From RXOA01 sp964547105 (GTDB taxonomy: Bacteria > Bipolaricaulota > Bipolaricaulia > UBA7950 > UBA9294), in NCBI GenBank assembly GCA_964547105.1, contig CAZJLO010000015.1:1-41052 (forward strand): DNA of 41,052 nt, in the 5' to 3' direction. A program made the position numbers and the translations under genes. Numbering within the stretch: position 1 is the first letter of the stretch; each line of letters opens with the position of its first letter. Of this stretch, positions 8,194 through 16,000 are shown one piece after another. The notes under the pieces are model-generated. The model did not search any database. It had not been told where the DNA came from and worked only from the letters and a program-made list of their open reading frames with translations.

Positions 8194-9108
8194 CTAGAGG
8201 AAATCCTGCATTGCGGCAATCACTTCCGCCTCACGGTCGAGAAAGCAGTAGTGGCTCGTGTCGGTGAACTCGACAATTCGTACATCGGCAATCTCACGCC
8301 CTACCCGCTCGATGCATCCGCGTTTAGCCTGCATGTTCAGCGCCTCAACATATTCCTTCATCGCGTGGCGCAGGTCGTCGGGCGCATCTTCCGCCAGGAA
8401 CCAGCTTTCATCCTGAGACGCAAAGAAGGCGAGCACCGGACAGAGGATCGTCGCGAAATCGAGATGGAATGCGCTCAAGCCTTGGGAAAGCTTCCTCGCC
8501 GTCTCACGCCGCATCCTTTCGCGGTACCGGCCATCAGCCGTTTTTTCGAGACTCCTTGCCCACAGGGCGTCCCAGTGCGGCGAGCGGAGCCGCCGGTAGG
8601 ATGCATAGCGGGTGACGAAATCTTCGCAGTATGCGGCAACCGATTCGAACGTCTCTGGAGGTGGTGCACTCGGCGGCAGCGGGCTCGCACCGAGAAGCTC
8701 CAGATCCTCACTCGTGTAGTCATACAACGTGTCCAGGAATACGAGTTTCTCCACGCAGCGAGGGAAGTCGCTTGCCAGGCAGCACAGCTCGGCCCCGGCA
8801 AAGGAGTGTCCGATAAACGACGCGCAGTCGATCCCAACTGCGTCGAGCAGTCCGACTGCATCACGGGCGAGCGTCGGGATTTCGTAGCCGGTCTCCGGCT
8901 GGTCGGACTCTCCGTGGGCTCGGCGCGTCAAGCCAAGGACCCGAAATCGATCCGTGAATGCCCGCGCAATCGAGTCAAAGAAATGCGGCGTGTTAGCGTA
9001 GCCCGCGAGGAAGACAAGCGCCGGTCCGCTGCCCCCCCAATCCAGAAACTGCAATCGAACTCCATCCACCGCAAAGAAACCCGCCTTGGGTTCGTGCGGT
9101 CGGATCAT
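8194..9108 (-). CDS. Alpha/beta hydrolase, copy 1 of a paralogous pair
   Basis: 304 residues. Alpha/beta-hydrolase fold: oxyanion region 'GPALVFLAGYANTPHFFDSIA', 'LGLTRRAHGESDQPETGY', nucleophile elbow 'FIGHSFAGAE' (Ser near residue 106), and 'DTSHYCFLDREAEVI' with the catalytic His near the C-terminus. The acid is probably an Asp in the 'FFASQDESWF' region. Substrate unknown; such enzymes include esterases, epoxide hydrolases and C-C hydrolases. The ATG at 9106-9108 follows GGGAGGAG; the open frame extends far upstream without coding character. By eye about three of four residues match the gene at 14465-15379. Confidence 0.88.
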   Translation of the reverse strand: MIRPHEPKAGFFAVDGVRLQFLDWGGSGPALVFLAGYANTPHFFDSIARAFTDRFRVLGLTRRAHGESDQPETGYEIPTLARDAVGLLDAVGIDCASFIGHSFAGAELCCLASDFPRCVEKLVFLDTLYDYTSEDLELLGASPLPPSAPPPETFESVAAYCEDFVTRYASYRRLRSPHWDALWARSLEKTADGRYRERMRRETARKLSQGLSAFHLDFATILCPVLAFFASQDESWFLAEDAPDDLRHAMKEYVEALNMQAKRGCIERVGREIADVRIVEFTDTSHYCFLDREAEVIAAMQDFL

Positions 9109-9335
9109 CGGAATTCTCCTCCCCTCGCGGGTCACCGGATCATCATAGGGCATCTTGTTCGGTTGTGCCGAACATCGTGGTCCAGGAGAGTGTCTGGCAT
9201 CTCGTCGGTCATGTTCGACCTGCCCTCGCTGCGCTCTTGCGCGCCGCAGCCGGACAAGCGGTGATCCGATTGCAGCGGCAATCACGCCGTCAATCCGTCG
9301 ATCCTCCCGCAGGGGCAGGCCTGGCAGTGCCCAAG

Positions 9336-9482
9336 CTAGTTCTGTGTCACAGCGCGCCAGACCAAACCAGCCACGGCAACCACGGCTGCGATCACAAACA
9401 GCCACCACAGCAATCCGATGATTCCCGCGAGGACGAATCCAGCAAAGACAGCTCCGAAAATCGCTCCGATCAGTCTTGTCAT
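9336..9482 (-). CDS. 48-residue membrane protein
   Basis: Reads M-T-R-L-I-G-A-I-F-G-A-V-F-A-G-F-V-L-A-G, then a hydrophobic run through LLWWLFVIAAVVAVAGLVW, ending in RAVTQN. Most of the chain is membrane-spanning, probably one long or two short helices. There is no Shine-Dalgarno, but TACAAT, a good -10 element, lies six bases before the ATG, so the message may begin at the ATG itself (leaderless). A 17-base inverted repeat (9490-9506) overlaps that -10. Family unknown; the glycine-rich pattern loosely recalls GlsB/YeaQ-type small membrane proteins. Confidence 0.6.
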   Translation of the reverse strand: MTRLIGAIFGAVFAGFVLAGIIGLLWWLFVIAAVVAVAGLVWRAVTQN

Positions 9483-9489
9483 GCGAGTA

Positions 9490-9506
9490 TTGTAACACTG
9501 TTACAA
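9490..9506. promoter_or_regulatory. Inverted-repeat operator over the promoter of the 48-residue protein
   Basis: TTGTAAC, three bases, GTTACAA: a perfect 7+3+7 inverted repeat. On the minus strand it covers TACAAT, the probable -10. A TCGACT lies 16 bases before that -10. This layout is typical of dimeric repressors such as TetR or PadR/MarR types. No such regulator is adjacent. Confidence 0.55.
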
Positions 9507-9715
9507 GAGAAGTCGAGCCGAGGAGTCTCCATCACCTCTCTGACAGCGCTTCGGGTGATTGTGTGTAGGAACAGGAGACACAAGAGAGGAGTTGCATTGC
9601 CTGTGCCTGCATGCCCCTTGTCTATTGTACGCTGTTTCGCAAGGCCTGACACGCGTCAGCAGATCGTTCAGACTCCCCGCGAAACGTTGATCATGGCTCA
9701 AGGAGGTATCACTCG

Positions 9716-10489
9716 ATGAACGAAACGCTGCAGTTGCTCAGCCGTCGCAGATCCTTGCGGAAGTACGCAGATCGACCGATCGATGCCGAAAAGATCAGCG
9801 CGATCGTCCAGGCTGCGATACGCGCCCCGACTGCCGGAAACATGATGCTTTACACAATTTTGGAGGTCGCCGACCCGGTGGCGAAGCGTCGGCTCGCCGG
9901 AACGTGCGGCCACGCATTCATCGGCGAAGCGCCACTTGTGCTGATCTTCCTTGCGGATCTGCAGCGCTGGGTCGACCTGTTCGAGATTGACGGCGTCCCC
10001 GGGAGGCTCGCGGAAGCGGGGGAATCGTATCGCCCCCCCCGCGAGTCGAGACTTCTGATGGCTTGCTGCGACGCCCTCGTCGCGGCGCAGAACTCAGTTA
10101 TCGCCGCCGAGTCCTTGGAGATCGGCTCCTGCTATGTCGGAGATATCCTCGGACATGCCGAGAGTCATCGGGGACTCTTCAACCTCCCGCCGTTTGCGTT
10201 CCCGATCTGTCTTCTGTGCTTCGGCTACCCATTGGGCGGAACCGACCTGAAACGCAGCGACCGGTTCGAAGCTCGCTTCATCCACCATCGCGATCGGTAC
10301 AAGCGCTTCTCAAGAAGCGAACTCCACGTGATGCTCTCCAACATCCAGAACGAGTTCTCCGCAGTCCTTCAACGAAAGAAGATGAACCTCGCCGAGATGA
10401 CCTACCGCGGATTCATGGGCAGTCAGTCGGCCAGAGAGCAGCAGCGCTCCGTAGAGATACTCCTCAAGCCGTGGCAGACCCAGCGATAG
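9716..10489 (+). CDS. Nitroreductase family protein with a C-terminal extension
   Basis: 257 residues, ATG after AAGGAGGTATC. The N-terminal 'LLSRRRSLRKYADRPID...IVQAAIRAPTAGNMMLYTILEV' is the FMN-binding start of nitroreductases (basic cluster, then APTAGN). 'DALVAAQNSVIAAESLEIGSCYVGDILGH' near residues 122-150 is the second conserved block. These FMN enzymes reduce nitro compounds, quinones or flavins with NAD(P)H. After the core comes a 45-residue extension, 'LSNIQNEFSAVLQRKK...YRGFMGSQSA', which recurs as a remnant at 11755-11890. Divergent from the 48-residue membrane protein. Confidence 0.88.
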   Translation: MNETLQLLSRRRSLRKYADRPIDAEKISAIVQAAIRAPTAGNMMLYTILEVADPVAKRRLAGTCGHAFIGEAPLVLIFLADLQRWVDLFEIDGVPGRLAEAGESYRPPRESRLLMACCDALVAAQNSVIAAESLEIGSCYVGDILGHAESHRGLFNLPPFAFPICLLCFGYPLGGTDLKRSDRFEARFIHHRDRYKRFSRSELHVMLSNIQNEFSAVLQRKKMNLAEMTYRGFMGSQSAREQQRSVEILLKPWQTQR

Positions 10490-10504
10490 ACCAGCTCACA
10501 GGGG

Positions 10505-10530
10505 GCGGGCATCCCTCCTCCTATGCCCGC
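10505..10530. terminator. Hairpin between converging nitroreductase and RIO kinase genes
   Basis: GCGGGCAT (10505-10512) pairs with ATGCCCGC (10523-10530) around a ten-base loop, directly between two convergent stop codons. There is no T-run, so termination is only likely. Confidence 0.45.
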
Positions 10531-10552
10531 TGGCAGGTTCAGCCTTCAAGGC

Positions 10553-11341
10553 TCACAGCTCCGCGCGGCGATACTTCTCCCAGAGCGCCGCTGCGATGCC
10601 TTCGGCATGCACGGTCACCCCAAATCGGGCCAGAAACTCCGTCACATTCGCAATGTCGCGCCGTAGCAGATCGAATGCCGCGTGGTTGAAGCGCGGATCA
10701 ACAGCTTGTGGCAGATCGATGATCCAGGCCGTGCCCTTCCACATCAGGATGTTGTACGGCGACAGGTCGCCATGGACAAGATGCGTCTGCAGCAGCAGTT
10801 CGATCTGCTCCAGAATCTGACCGCAGATCCGTTCGGCTTCCCTGGGTGGAGGTGAGCACCCGACCAGTTGAGGCGCAGGATTCGCTCCGTTTCCGATGTA
10901 GTCCATCAAGATCGCCGGGCCCGAAGCGGCAATCGGCACGGGTACGGATGCACCGGCCGCCGCAAGGCGCTGCAGGTTCGTGTATTCGGCGTCTACCCAC
11001 AATCCATCGGCCATCTCTTTCCCGAACGAGGTTCGGGCCTGGATCGCACGGAGGATCTGTGGCTTGAGTTCGCGCTCACGTCCCTCGAAATACGTGGCCC
11101 CCATCTTGTAGGATCCGGCCGCATGCCTGCGGTAGACCTTGGCAACGACGAACTTCCGCCGCAGGCATGGATCGGCCCGACAGCAGTAGACCGTGCCTTC
11201 CTTTCCACTGGTGAGTTGGCTGTAGATCCCCGTGATCAATCCCTGATCAACGAACGTGTCGAGTTCGGCAACCCCGAGAGTCGTTTCTTCATACGCGGCT
11301 TTCGTCTTCGAGACATCTCTGTCTTCGAACAGATGCGACAA
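10553..11341 (-). CDS. RIO-type atypical protein kinase
   Basis: 262 residues with the RIO kinase order: nucleotide loop 'TSGKEGTVYCC' near residue 44, Lys-bearing strand 'KFVVAKVYR', hinge 'PAILMDYIG' near 144, catalytic loop 'VHGDLSPYNILMW' near 189 and metal loop 'IIDLPQAVD' near 205. RIO proteins are ATPases/kinases best known from ribosome maturation in archaea and eukaryotes; bacterial members are less common and their targets are unknown. The start chosen is TTG at 11339-11341, which has a full AAGGAGG five bases upstream. A GTG five codons earlier is the alternative. Convergent with nitroreductase. Confidence 0.87.
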   Translation of the reverse strand: MSHLFEDRDVSKTKAAYEETTLGVAELDTFVDQGLITGIYSQLTSGKEGTVYCCRADPCLRRKFVVAKVYRRHAAGSYKMGATYFEGRERELKPQILRAIQARTSFGKEMADGLWVDAEYTNLQRLAAAGASVPVPIAASGPAILMDYIGNGANPAPQLVGCSPPPREAERICGQILEQIELLLQTHLVHGDLSPYNILMWKGTAWIIDLPQAVDPRFNHAAFDLLRRDIANVTEFLARFGVTVHAEGIAAALWEKYRRAEL

Positions 11342-11984
11342 CGCTGCCTCCTTCACGGCACACGTTTGGCAGATTGGATTGCTTCAGCAAGTCGCTGCCT
11401 GTCGCAAAGGAAACCAGAAGAAGTTGCAGATCCCGGAAGCTGGAGTCTACAGAGCGCATGCGGAGGCAGCGGATGCGGATTTCTCTTTCATAGACATACG
11501 CAACCTCCTTTGCCTGCCCCACTTGTGAGGCAAGGACTTGAGTCGATCAGCGGCAGGGTACGCCGCCGAGTTGTGGGCATGAGAATACGCAGCGCACGAT
11601 CCCCGATCAAGCAGCCGACGTGCTCCCGACAAGGTCGGCACGCGACGATGAATCCGGCGATCTCAAGCCCTATCAGGGATTCGCCGAGGAAGGACCCAGG
11701 CAAGAACGGCGATTTGTACGAGCATCGTCGTGTTGACCGTGCTTGACTCGCCGGCTCGAGGCGAAGTTCGCCGTCGTTCTCCAGCGGAAGAACGTAGGAC
11801 AAACCGAGCTCGCCTACCCCGGGTTCATGGCCAGTCAGCCGGTAAGAGGGCCGCGGCGTTCCGTACGTGTGCCGCTCGATGCATGGAGATCAACATATTG
11901 GGAGGGTTGCGGTGGGGGCCAGATCCTGCTTCCTGCCTCGCCATTCGTGATCGAAAGCAAGTGGATCCGCCCCCACAGACTAAG
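11342..11984. other. 640-base stretch holding only a nitroreductase remnant
   Basis: Apart from the degenerate nitroreductase C-terminus at 11755-11890 I see no gene. Other open frames here lack ribosome sites. Confidence 0.5.
11755..11890 (+). pseudogene. Remnant of a second nitroreductase C-terminus
   Basis: The frame reads 'KFAVVLQRKNVGQTELAYPGF' followed by 'MASQPVRGPRRSVRVPLDAW'. It lines up without gaps with the last 45 residues of the nitroreductase at 9716-10489 ('EFSAVLQRKKMNLAEMTYRGF' and 'MGSQSAREQQRSVEILLKPW'). The catalytic N-terminal and central parts are missing upstream, and the frame runs on past the natural end. It is best read as what is left of a duplicated nitroreductase. 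Confidence 0.7.
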
Positions 11985-13556
11985 TCACTCGGGGGTTGTG
12001 CTGCCTCTGATCTGGCTGGTCCAGCCGCTTCCGCCGCACTCGTTCCGTGCTTCGAGCCTGTACCAGAACTGCTGTCCGGGAACCAGTCCCGTGTCGACGT
12101 AGACGCAACCCTCCGTCTGCCCGATCTTCGTGTACGGTCCGTCGGGCTCGTTGGCGCGGAGCACCCATGTCCACTGTGCGCGTTCTCCCGCCTCCCACTC
12201 GATCCGGATCGAATCCGGGTAGATCCCCTCCGATACGCCCACCTCCAGGGGCTTCCCCGGCTTGCAGCCACAAACGCCGTGCGCGACGGCGGAAAGCTGG
12301 CTCACTCCGTCACCAGACATGGTTCGGATCCGATACCAGTAGTCTTGGCAGTACTCCGCATCGTCATCCCTCCACGCCGTCGTGGAGGTCGTGGCAACCC
12401 ACTCGTACAGTCCCGCATAGGCGGACGCACGATAGACCTGGTACTCGTCCGCTCCAGGCACCAGACACCAGGCAAGTTCGATGTGATCGTCCGGGGAAAC
12501 CAGCGACGCCCTGAACCACTGCGGCGGGACGACTGTATCGTTCGGCAGTTCGACATGCGAAGCGTACCCCTGATTGGCTGGATTGCCGACAGCCGATGTT
12601 CCGCAGCCATTAAGCGGGATCGCCGTGTACCTGTACGTTGTGCCAACGATGACGTCTGTGTCCAAGAATTGGGTCTCAGGCCCGCGATAGACGAGATAAA
12701 CCTTCGACGAGTTCTGTGTCGGCGCGTTGACCGGTTCGCAGCGGTACAGAATGTACTCCGTCGCACCTTCGGCCGGAGTCCATTCGACACGAATCCCGTT
12801 CGGTTCGTTCCCATCAGTGGCCTGGATCGCGGGGACCGTCTCGGGCACCTCCCCGACATAGCCCCTGGACAGCTCGGACTCGATTCCCACACCATCTTCG
12901 GCAAGGCGACGGACCCTGTAGGCGTAGCGGACACAAGTCTCCACGGTGACGTCGCGGAACACGTTGTCAGAGGTCATCCCGATCGAACTGAACGTCACAT
13001 CATCGGGAGCAGAGCGAAGTACTTCGGTCATCCCGGAGCTTCTCGGCACATCCCACTCCACCAGCACGTAGTCAGCGTGAGTTCCGAGCGTCGCGGCGAT
13101 GTTCAGTGTCGGGGAAGCCGACACCGGAAGCCGGGCGGGCATCGCTTCTCCCGGCACCGCCCCCAAGCTTGCGGCCGCCCAACCATCCTGAGGGATCTGC
13201 GCCCACAGCAGTGCGAGAGGAGTATCCTCGTTCGGTCGTTCTGCAGTGCACAGCGTGATCGAATCCGTGTCTGCATGGAGCGCTGCGTCGACCATCTGTA
13301 GAAGCTGCACTCTGGTCATCGCCCCGCTGTGCCGACGCAGCAGACCGACATCCAGCCACAGCGGCCACGGCGGCGCCTCAGGATCACGATTCCATTCCAC
13401 CGGGTACAATACGTAGAGCCCTTTCAGGAGAAGCTCTTGCGTCATCCGCATCGGCATCTCGTGCGCAAGAATCAGCTCGTTCGCTGGGTCCCGGATCACT
13501 GCATCGATGCTCGTCTCTTCGACGAAGAACCACCCCTGGGCGGAGACCCGCTCCCC
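11985..13556 (-). CDS. Fibronectin type III repeat protein, C-terminal part (continues across the gap)
   Basis: Open from the N-run to the TGA at 11985. It starts 'GERVSAQGWFFVEETSIDAV' and carries about four fibronectin type III-like units of roughly 90 residues. Each has a conserved Trp/aromatic core ('IRVEWTPAEGATEYILYR', 'IELAWCLVPGADEYQVYR', 'IRIEWEAGERAQWTWVLR') and a late 'Y-x-Y-R/T' strand ('TYRYTAIPL', 'DYWYRIRTM', 'QFWYRLEAR'). Such modules form extended binding or adhesive rods on secreted proteins. With the part at 13567-14216 it makes one secreted protein of about 740 residues. Paired Cys in the modules suggest disulphides. Confidence 0.8.
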   Translation of the reverse strand, partial: GERVSAQGWFFVEETSIDAVIRDPANELILAHEMPMRMTQELLLKGLYVLYPVEWNRDPEAPPWPLWLDVGLLRRHSGAMTRVQLLQMVDAALHADTDSITLCTAERPNEDTPLALLWAQIPQDGWAAASLGAVPGEAMPARLPVSASPTLNIAATLGTHADYVLVEWDVPRSSGMTEVLRSAPDDVTFSSIGMTSDNVFRDVTVETCVRYAYRVRRLAEDGVGIESELSRGYVGEVPETVPAIQATDGNEPNGIRVEWTPAEGATEYILYRCEPVNAPTQNSSKVYLVYRGPETQFLDTDVIVGTTYRYTAIPLNGCGTSAVGNPANQGYASHVELPNDTVVPPQWFRASLVSPDDHIELAWCLVPGADEYQVYRASAYAGLYEWVATTSTTAWRDDDAEYCQDYWYRIRTMSGDGVSQLSAVAHGVCGCKPGKPLEVGVSEGIYPDSIRIEWEAGERAQWTWVLRANEPDGPYTKIGQTEGCVYVDTGLVPGQQFWYRLEARNECGGSGWTSQIRGSTTPE

Positions 13557-13566
13557 NNNNNNNNNN
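13557..13566. other. Assembly gap (ten N)
   Basis: Ten undetermined bases inside the fibronectin-type gene. The reading frame is not continuous across it with exactly ten bases, so the true gap length probably differs. Confidence 0.95.
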
Positions 13567-14216
13567 AATATCAGCTTGCATCCGAATCAGCGGCACGGCA
13601 TCGCGGCACCCCTGCGCCGCCGAAACCGCTTGAAAGATCGGGCCTCCCCGATCTGCGCCGGGTCCACTGGATCTCCCCACCAAGCCGCAAGCTCCGATCC
13701 GCTTTCTTGGCTCTCGTGGATGATCGCCGGAGGTTCGTGAGCAAACGTGATGTCCCTCTCACCGTCCAAGATGCGCTCCACGAACGACAGTTGGCCGATC
13801 TGGGGAATGTCCTCGATCGCGCAGGAGATCACCACAGCGTGGGCGAAGGCAAGGTAGGGAGATGTCCTTTCCCAGATGTCGTGATCCAGTCTTCTCAGGC
13901 TCCACCCAGCAACAAGCTCGCACCAGGGAGCCAGCTCGTTTCGGTAGATGGCAAGCTGCCCCGAATTCCACGCCTGCCCGGCTGTGTAGGTGTACGCCCG
14001 CTCCAAGCGTTCGGCATCGGGAGCCGTCTCGCTGACGAACTCGACGATCACGACCCTCTCCCCGTCGACATGGTTCAGCACCATGCCCGCCAGCTCCGGC
14101 TCGACGACATCCCGCCAGTCGGCTGCGACGCTCCGAGCGGCAATCCCCACAATCAGAAGCACAGCCGCAAACACCCGGACGTAGTTCCCAAACGTCCCAT
14201 GCCAGCTCTCAGGCAT
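13567..14216 (-). CDS. N-terminal part of the secreted fibronectin type III protein
   Basis: ATG at 14214-14216 after AGGAGG. A signal peptide, 'VFAAVLLIVGIAARSVAAD', precedes a domain of about 170 residues ('ELAGMVLNHVDGERVVIVEFVSETAPD', 'AYTYTAGQAW', 'LAFAHAVVISCAIEDIPQIGQLSFVERI') that I do not recognise. The frame meets a TGA at 13587-13589, only 20 bases before the N-run, and the last residues are Arg-rich, so the sequence at the contig edge is probably wrong. Orientation, spacing and the lack of a start in the downstream part support a single gene. The N-terminal domain could be enzymatic or ligand-binding. Confidence 0.7.
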
Positions 14217-14464
14217 CCTGTCCTCCTATTCCTTCCCTTTGAGAGAGCCGCCTCGCCCTGGGCATCCCTCAGACCAGTGATCGCAGGAATCGTACTTTGT
14301 GGAACGGATGGAATCAACTGGAAATGGATATACGAAGCTCTCCGTGTGAGCAGCCGGGCAAACGAACCAAGGAGGCGAGATCCTTCGAACGTAGGATCCT
14401 GCATCCCCGGCACGCAAGCCCGACCGTTCGTGCGCCGGCGGCCGGCACGCCGTTTCTTGAGGTC

Positions 14465-15379
14465 CTAAAGAAACGTCTGCATCGCAGCGATGACGTCGGC
14501 CGCACGGTCGAGGAAGCAGTAGTGGCTCGTGTCGGCGAATTCGACGATCCGCACATGGTCGATTTCGCGGCGTGCCCGCTCGATGCAGTTCCTCTTGATT
14601 CGAGTATTCAGCTCGTCGATATACTGCTTCATCGCACACCGCAATTCGTTGGTAGCAGTCTCCGGCAGGAACCAGTTCTCATCCTGGAACGCGAAGAAGG
14701 CGAGGGCCGGACAGCGAATCGCCCTGAAATCAAGGTGGAAGGAACTCAAACCTCTGAATAGCTTGTCCGCCGTCTCCGGTCGCATCCGCTCGCGATAGCG
14801 GCCGTCGGGCATCCGTTCGAGACTGTGCGCCCACAAGGCATCCCAGCACGGAGAGCGAAGTCGTCGATACGACGCGTAGCGGGTCACGAAGTCCTCGCAA
14901 TAGGCGGCAACTGAATCAAATGTGTCCGGCGGTGGATCGCTCGGCGGCAGAGGATTGGCCGACAGCAGCTCCAAATCCTCCTCCGTGTAGTCGTACAGCG
15001 CATCGAAGAACACGAGCTTGTCGACCCGCCGGGGATGGTCGGTCGCCAGACAGCACAGCTCAACCCCGGCAAACGAGTGCCCCGCGAACGATGCCGACTC
15101 GAGCCCCAATTCGTCGAGCAGTTCGATCGCATCACCAGCAAGCGTCGGAACGTCATAGCCGGTGTCCGGCTGATCCGACTCCCCATGAGCGCGGCGTGTC
15201 AGGCCGAGGACGCGAAATCGATCCGTGAACACCCGTGCAACAGAATCGAAGAAGTGCGGCGTGTTGGCGTAGCCGGCAAGGAATACGAGCGCCGGCCCGG
15301 TTCCGCCCCAATCCAGAAACTGCAACCGAACCCCCTCAACGACGAAAAACCCAGCCGTTGGATCATGCAATCCGGGCAT
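14465..15379 (-). CDS. Alpha/beta hydrolase, copy 2 of the paralogous pair
   Basis: 304 residues, the same length as the copy at 8194-9108 and very similar throughout, including 'DWGGTGPALVFLAGYANTPH', 'LGLTRRAHGESDQPDTGY', nucleophile elbow 'GHSFAGVE' and 'DTSHYCFLDRAADVI'. Differences cluster in the cap region and the C-terminal helix, so the two may differ in substrate. ATG at 15377-15379; GGGAGG lies 11 bases upstream, a long spacing. It is the last gene of a minus-strand run with the thioesterase and metallophosphoesterase genes; the 129-base gap may carry its own promoter. Confidence 0.87.
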   Translation of the reverse strand: MPGLHDPTAGFFVVEGVRLQFLDWGGTGPALVFLAGYANTPHFFDSVARVFTDRFRVLGLTRRAHGESDQPDTGYDVPTLAGDAIELLDELGLESASFAGHSFAGVELCCLATDHPRRVDKLVFFDALYDYTEEDLELLSANPLPPSDPPPDTFDSVAAYCEDFVTRYASYRRLRSPCWDALWAHSLERMPDGRYRERMRPETADKLFRGLSSFHLDFRAIRCPALAFFAFQDENWFLPETATNELRCAMKQYIDELNTRIKRNCIERARREIDHVRIVEFADTSHYCFLDRAADVIAAMQTFL

Positions 15380-15508
15380 GAGACATCGGCCTCCCTTCTG
15401 CGTGGTCCGATCATCATAGATCGTCTTGCTCCGCAAGACCGCGACCGCCGTCTGGACAGCCTCCGTTGGCGAGGAAGAACTCTCAGGAACAGCCGCTGGC
15501 ATGACACG

Positions 15509-15922
15509 CTATGCAGAACGAAGCTCGGGCCAGGCGCCGAGAATCTCAGCGGTCAGCGGAATCGGTCTTCCTGACTGTGCGTCGAGAAACACCGCCGTCA
15601 CTTCTGCCTCGATGCAAACCTCGCCTGTCGAGGCGAAGCGGGCTTCCTGGGCGATCACAACCCTGCGTCGGCCGACGCTCGACACACGCGCCGTGACCTC
15701 CAGCAGATCGCCGGCGCTTGCCGGACGCCGATACGAGATCGAGAGCCGAACGACAACCGGGAAGATCTCGTGCCGCCGGAAGAAGGCACCATCAAGACCA
15801 CGCTCTTCCAGATGCGCCCATCGGGCTTCTTCCAGAAACTCAAGGTATCGGGCGTTGTTGACGTGGCCAAACCGGTCTTCTTGGTATCCGCGAACCTTGA
15901 TGCAGATTCTTGTTTCCGACAT
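15509..15922 (-). CDS. Acyl-CoA thioesterase, 4HBT/YbgC type
   Basis: 137 residues of the hotdog-fold thioesterase family. 'RGYQEDRFGHVNNARYLEFLEEARW' near residues 11-35 holds the catalytic Asp and the H-V-N-N-A-x-Y helix. 'VRLSISYRRPASAGDLLEVTARV' and 'EAEVTAVFLDAQSGRPIPL' are the other conserved strands. These enzymes hydrolyse acyl- or hydroxybenzoyl-CoA; the chain-length range here is unknown. It follows the metallophosphoesterase gene by 78 bases on the same strand and is probably co-transcribed. Confidence 0.88.
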   Translation of the reverse strand: MSETRICIKVRGYQEDRFGHVNNARYLEFLEEARWAHLEERGLDGAFFRRHEIFPVVVRLSISYRRPASAGDLLEVTARVSSVGRRRVVIAQEARFASTGEVCIEAEVTAVFLDAQSGRPIPLTAEILGAWPELRSA

Positions 15923-16000
15923 GTTTGCGACGATCCTCCTGTCTACACGGAACCCAAGTCGATCGACGGCAGATACCGGACCGTCGGGGGATGCCGTCCC

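Noticed and set aside
7205..8197. Several small plus-strand frames
   Set aside because: No ribosome sites and no conserved patterns; one is antisense to the small membrane protein.
8191..9264. A 357-codon plus-strand frame
   Set aside because: Antisense to the alpha/beta hydrolase, whose motifs and ribosome site are clear.
11730..13301. A 523-codon open frame on the plus strand
   Set aside because: It lies opposite the fibronectin type III gene, is rich in Arg and Pro, has no ribosome site and shows no domain. Long antisense frames are common in GC-rich DNA.
13329..14468. A 379-codon plus-strand frame crossing the N-run
   Set aside because: Antisense to the N-terminal part of the fibronectin-type gene, with no family features; it stays open only by composition.
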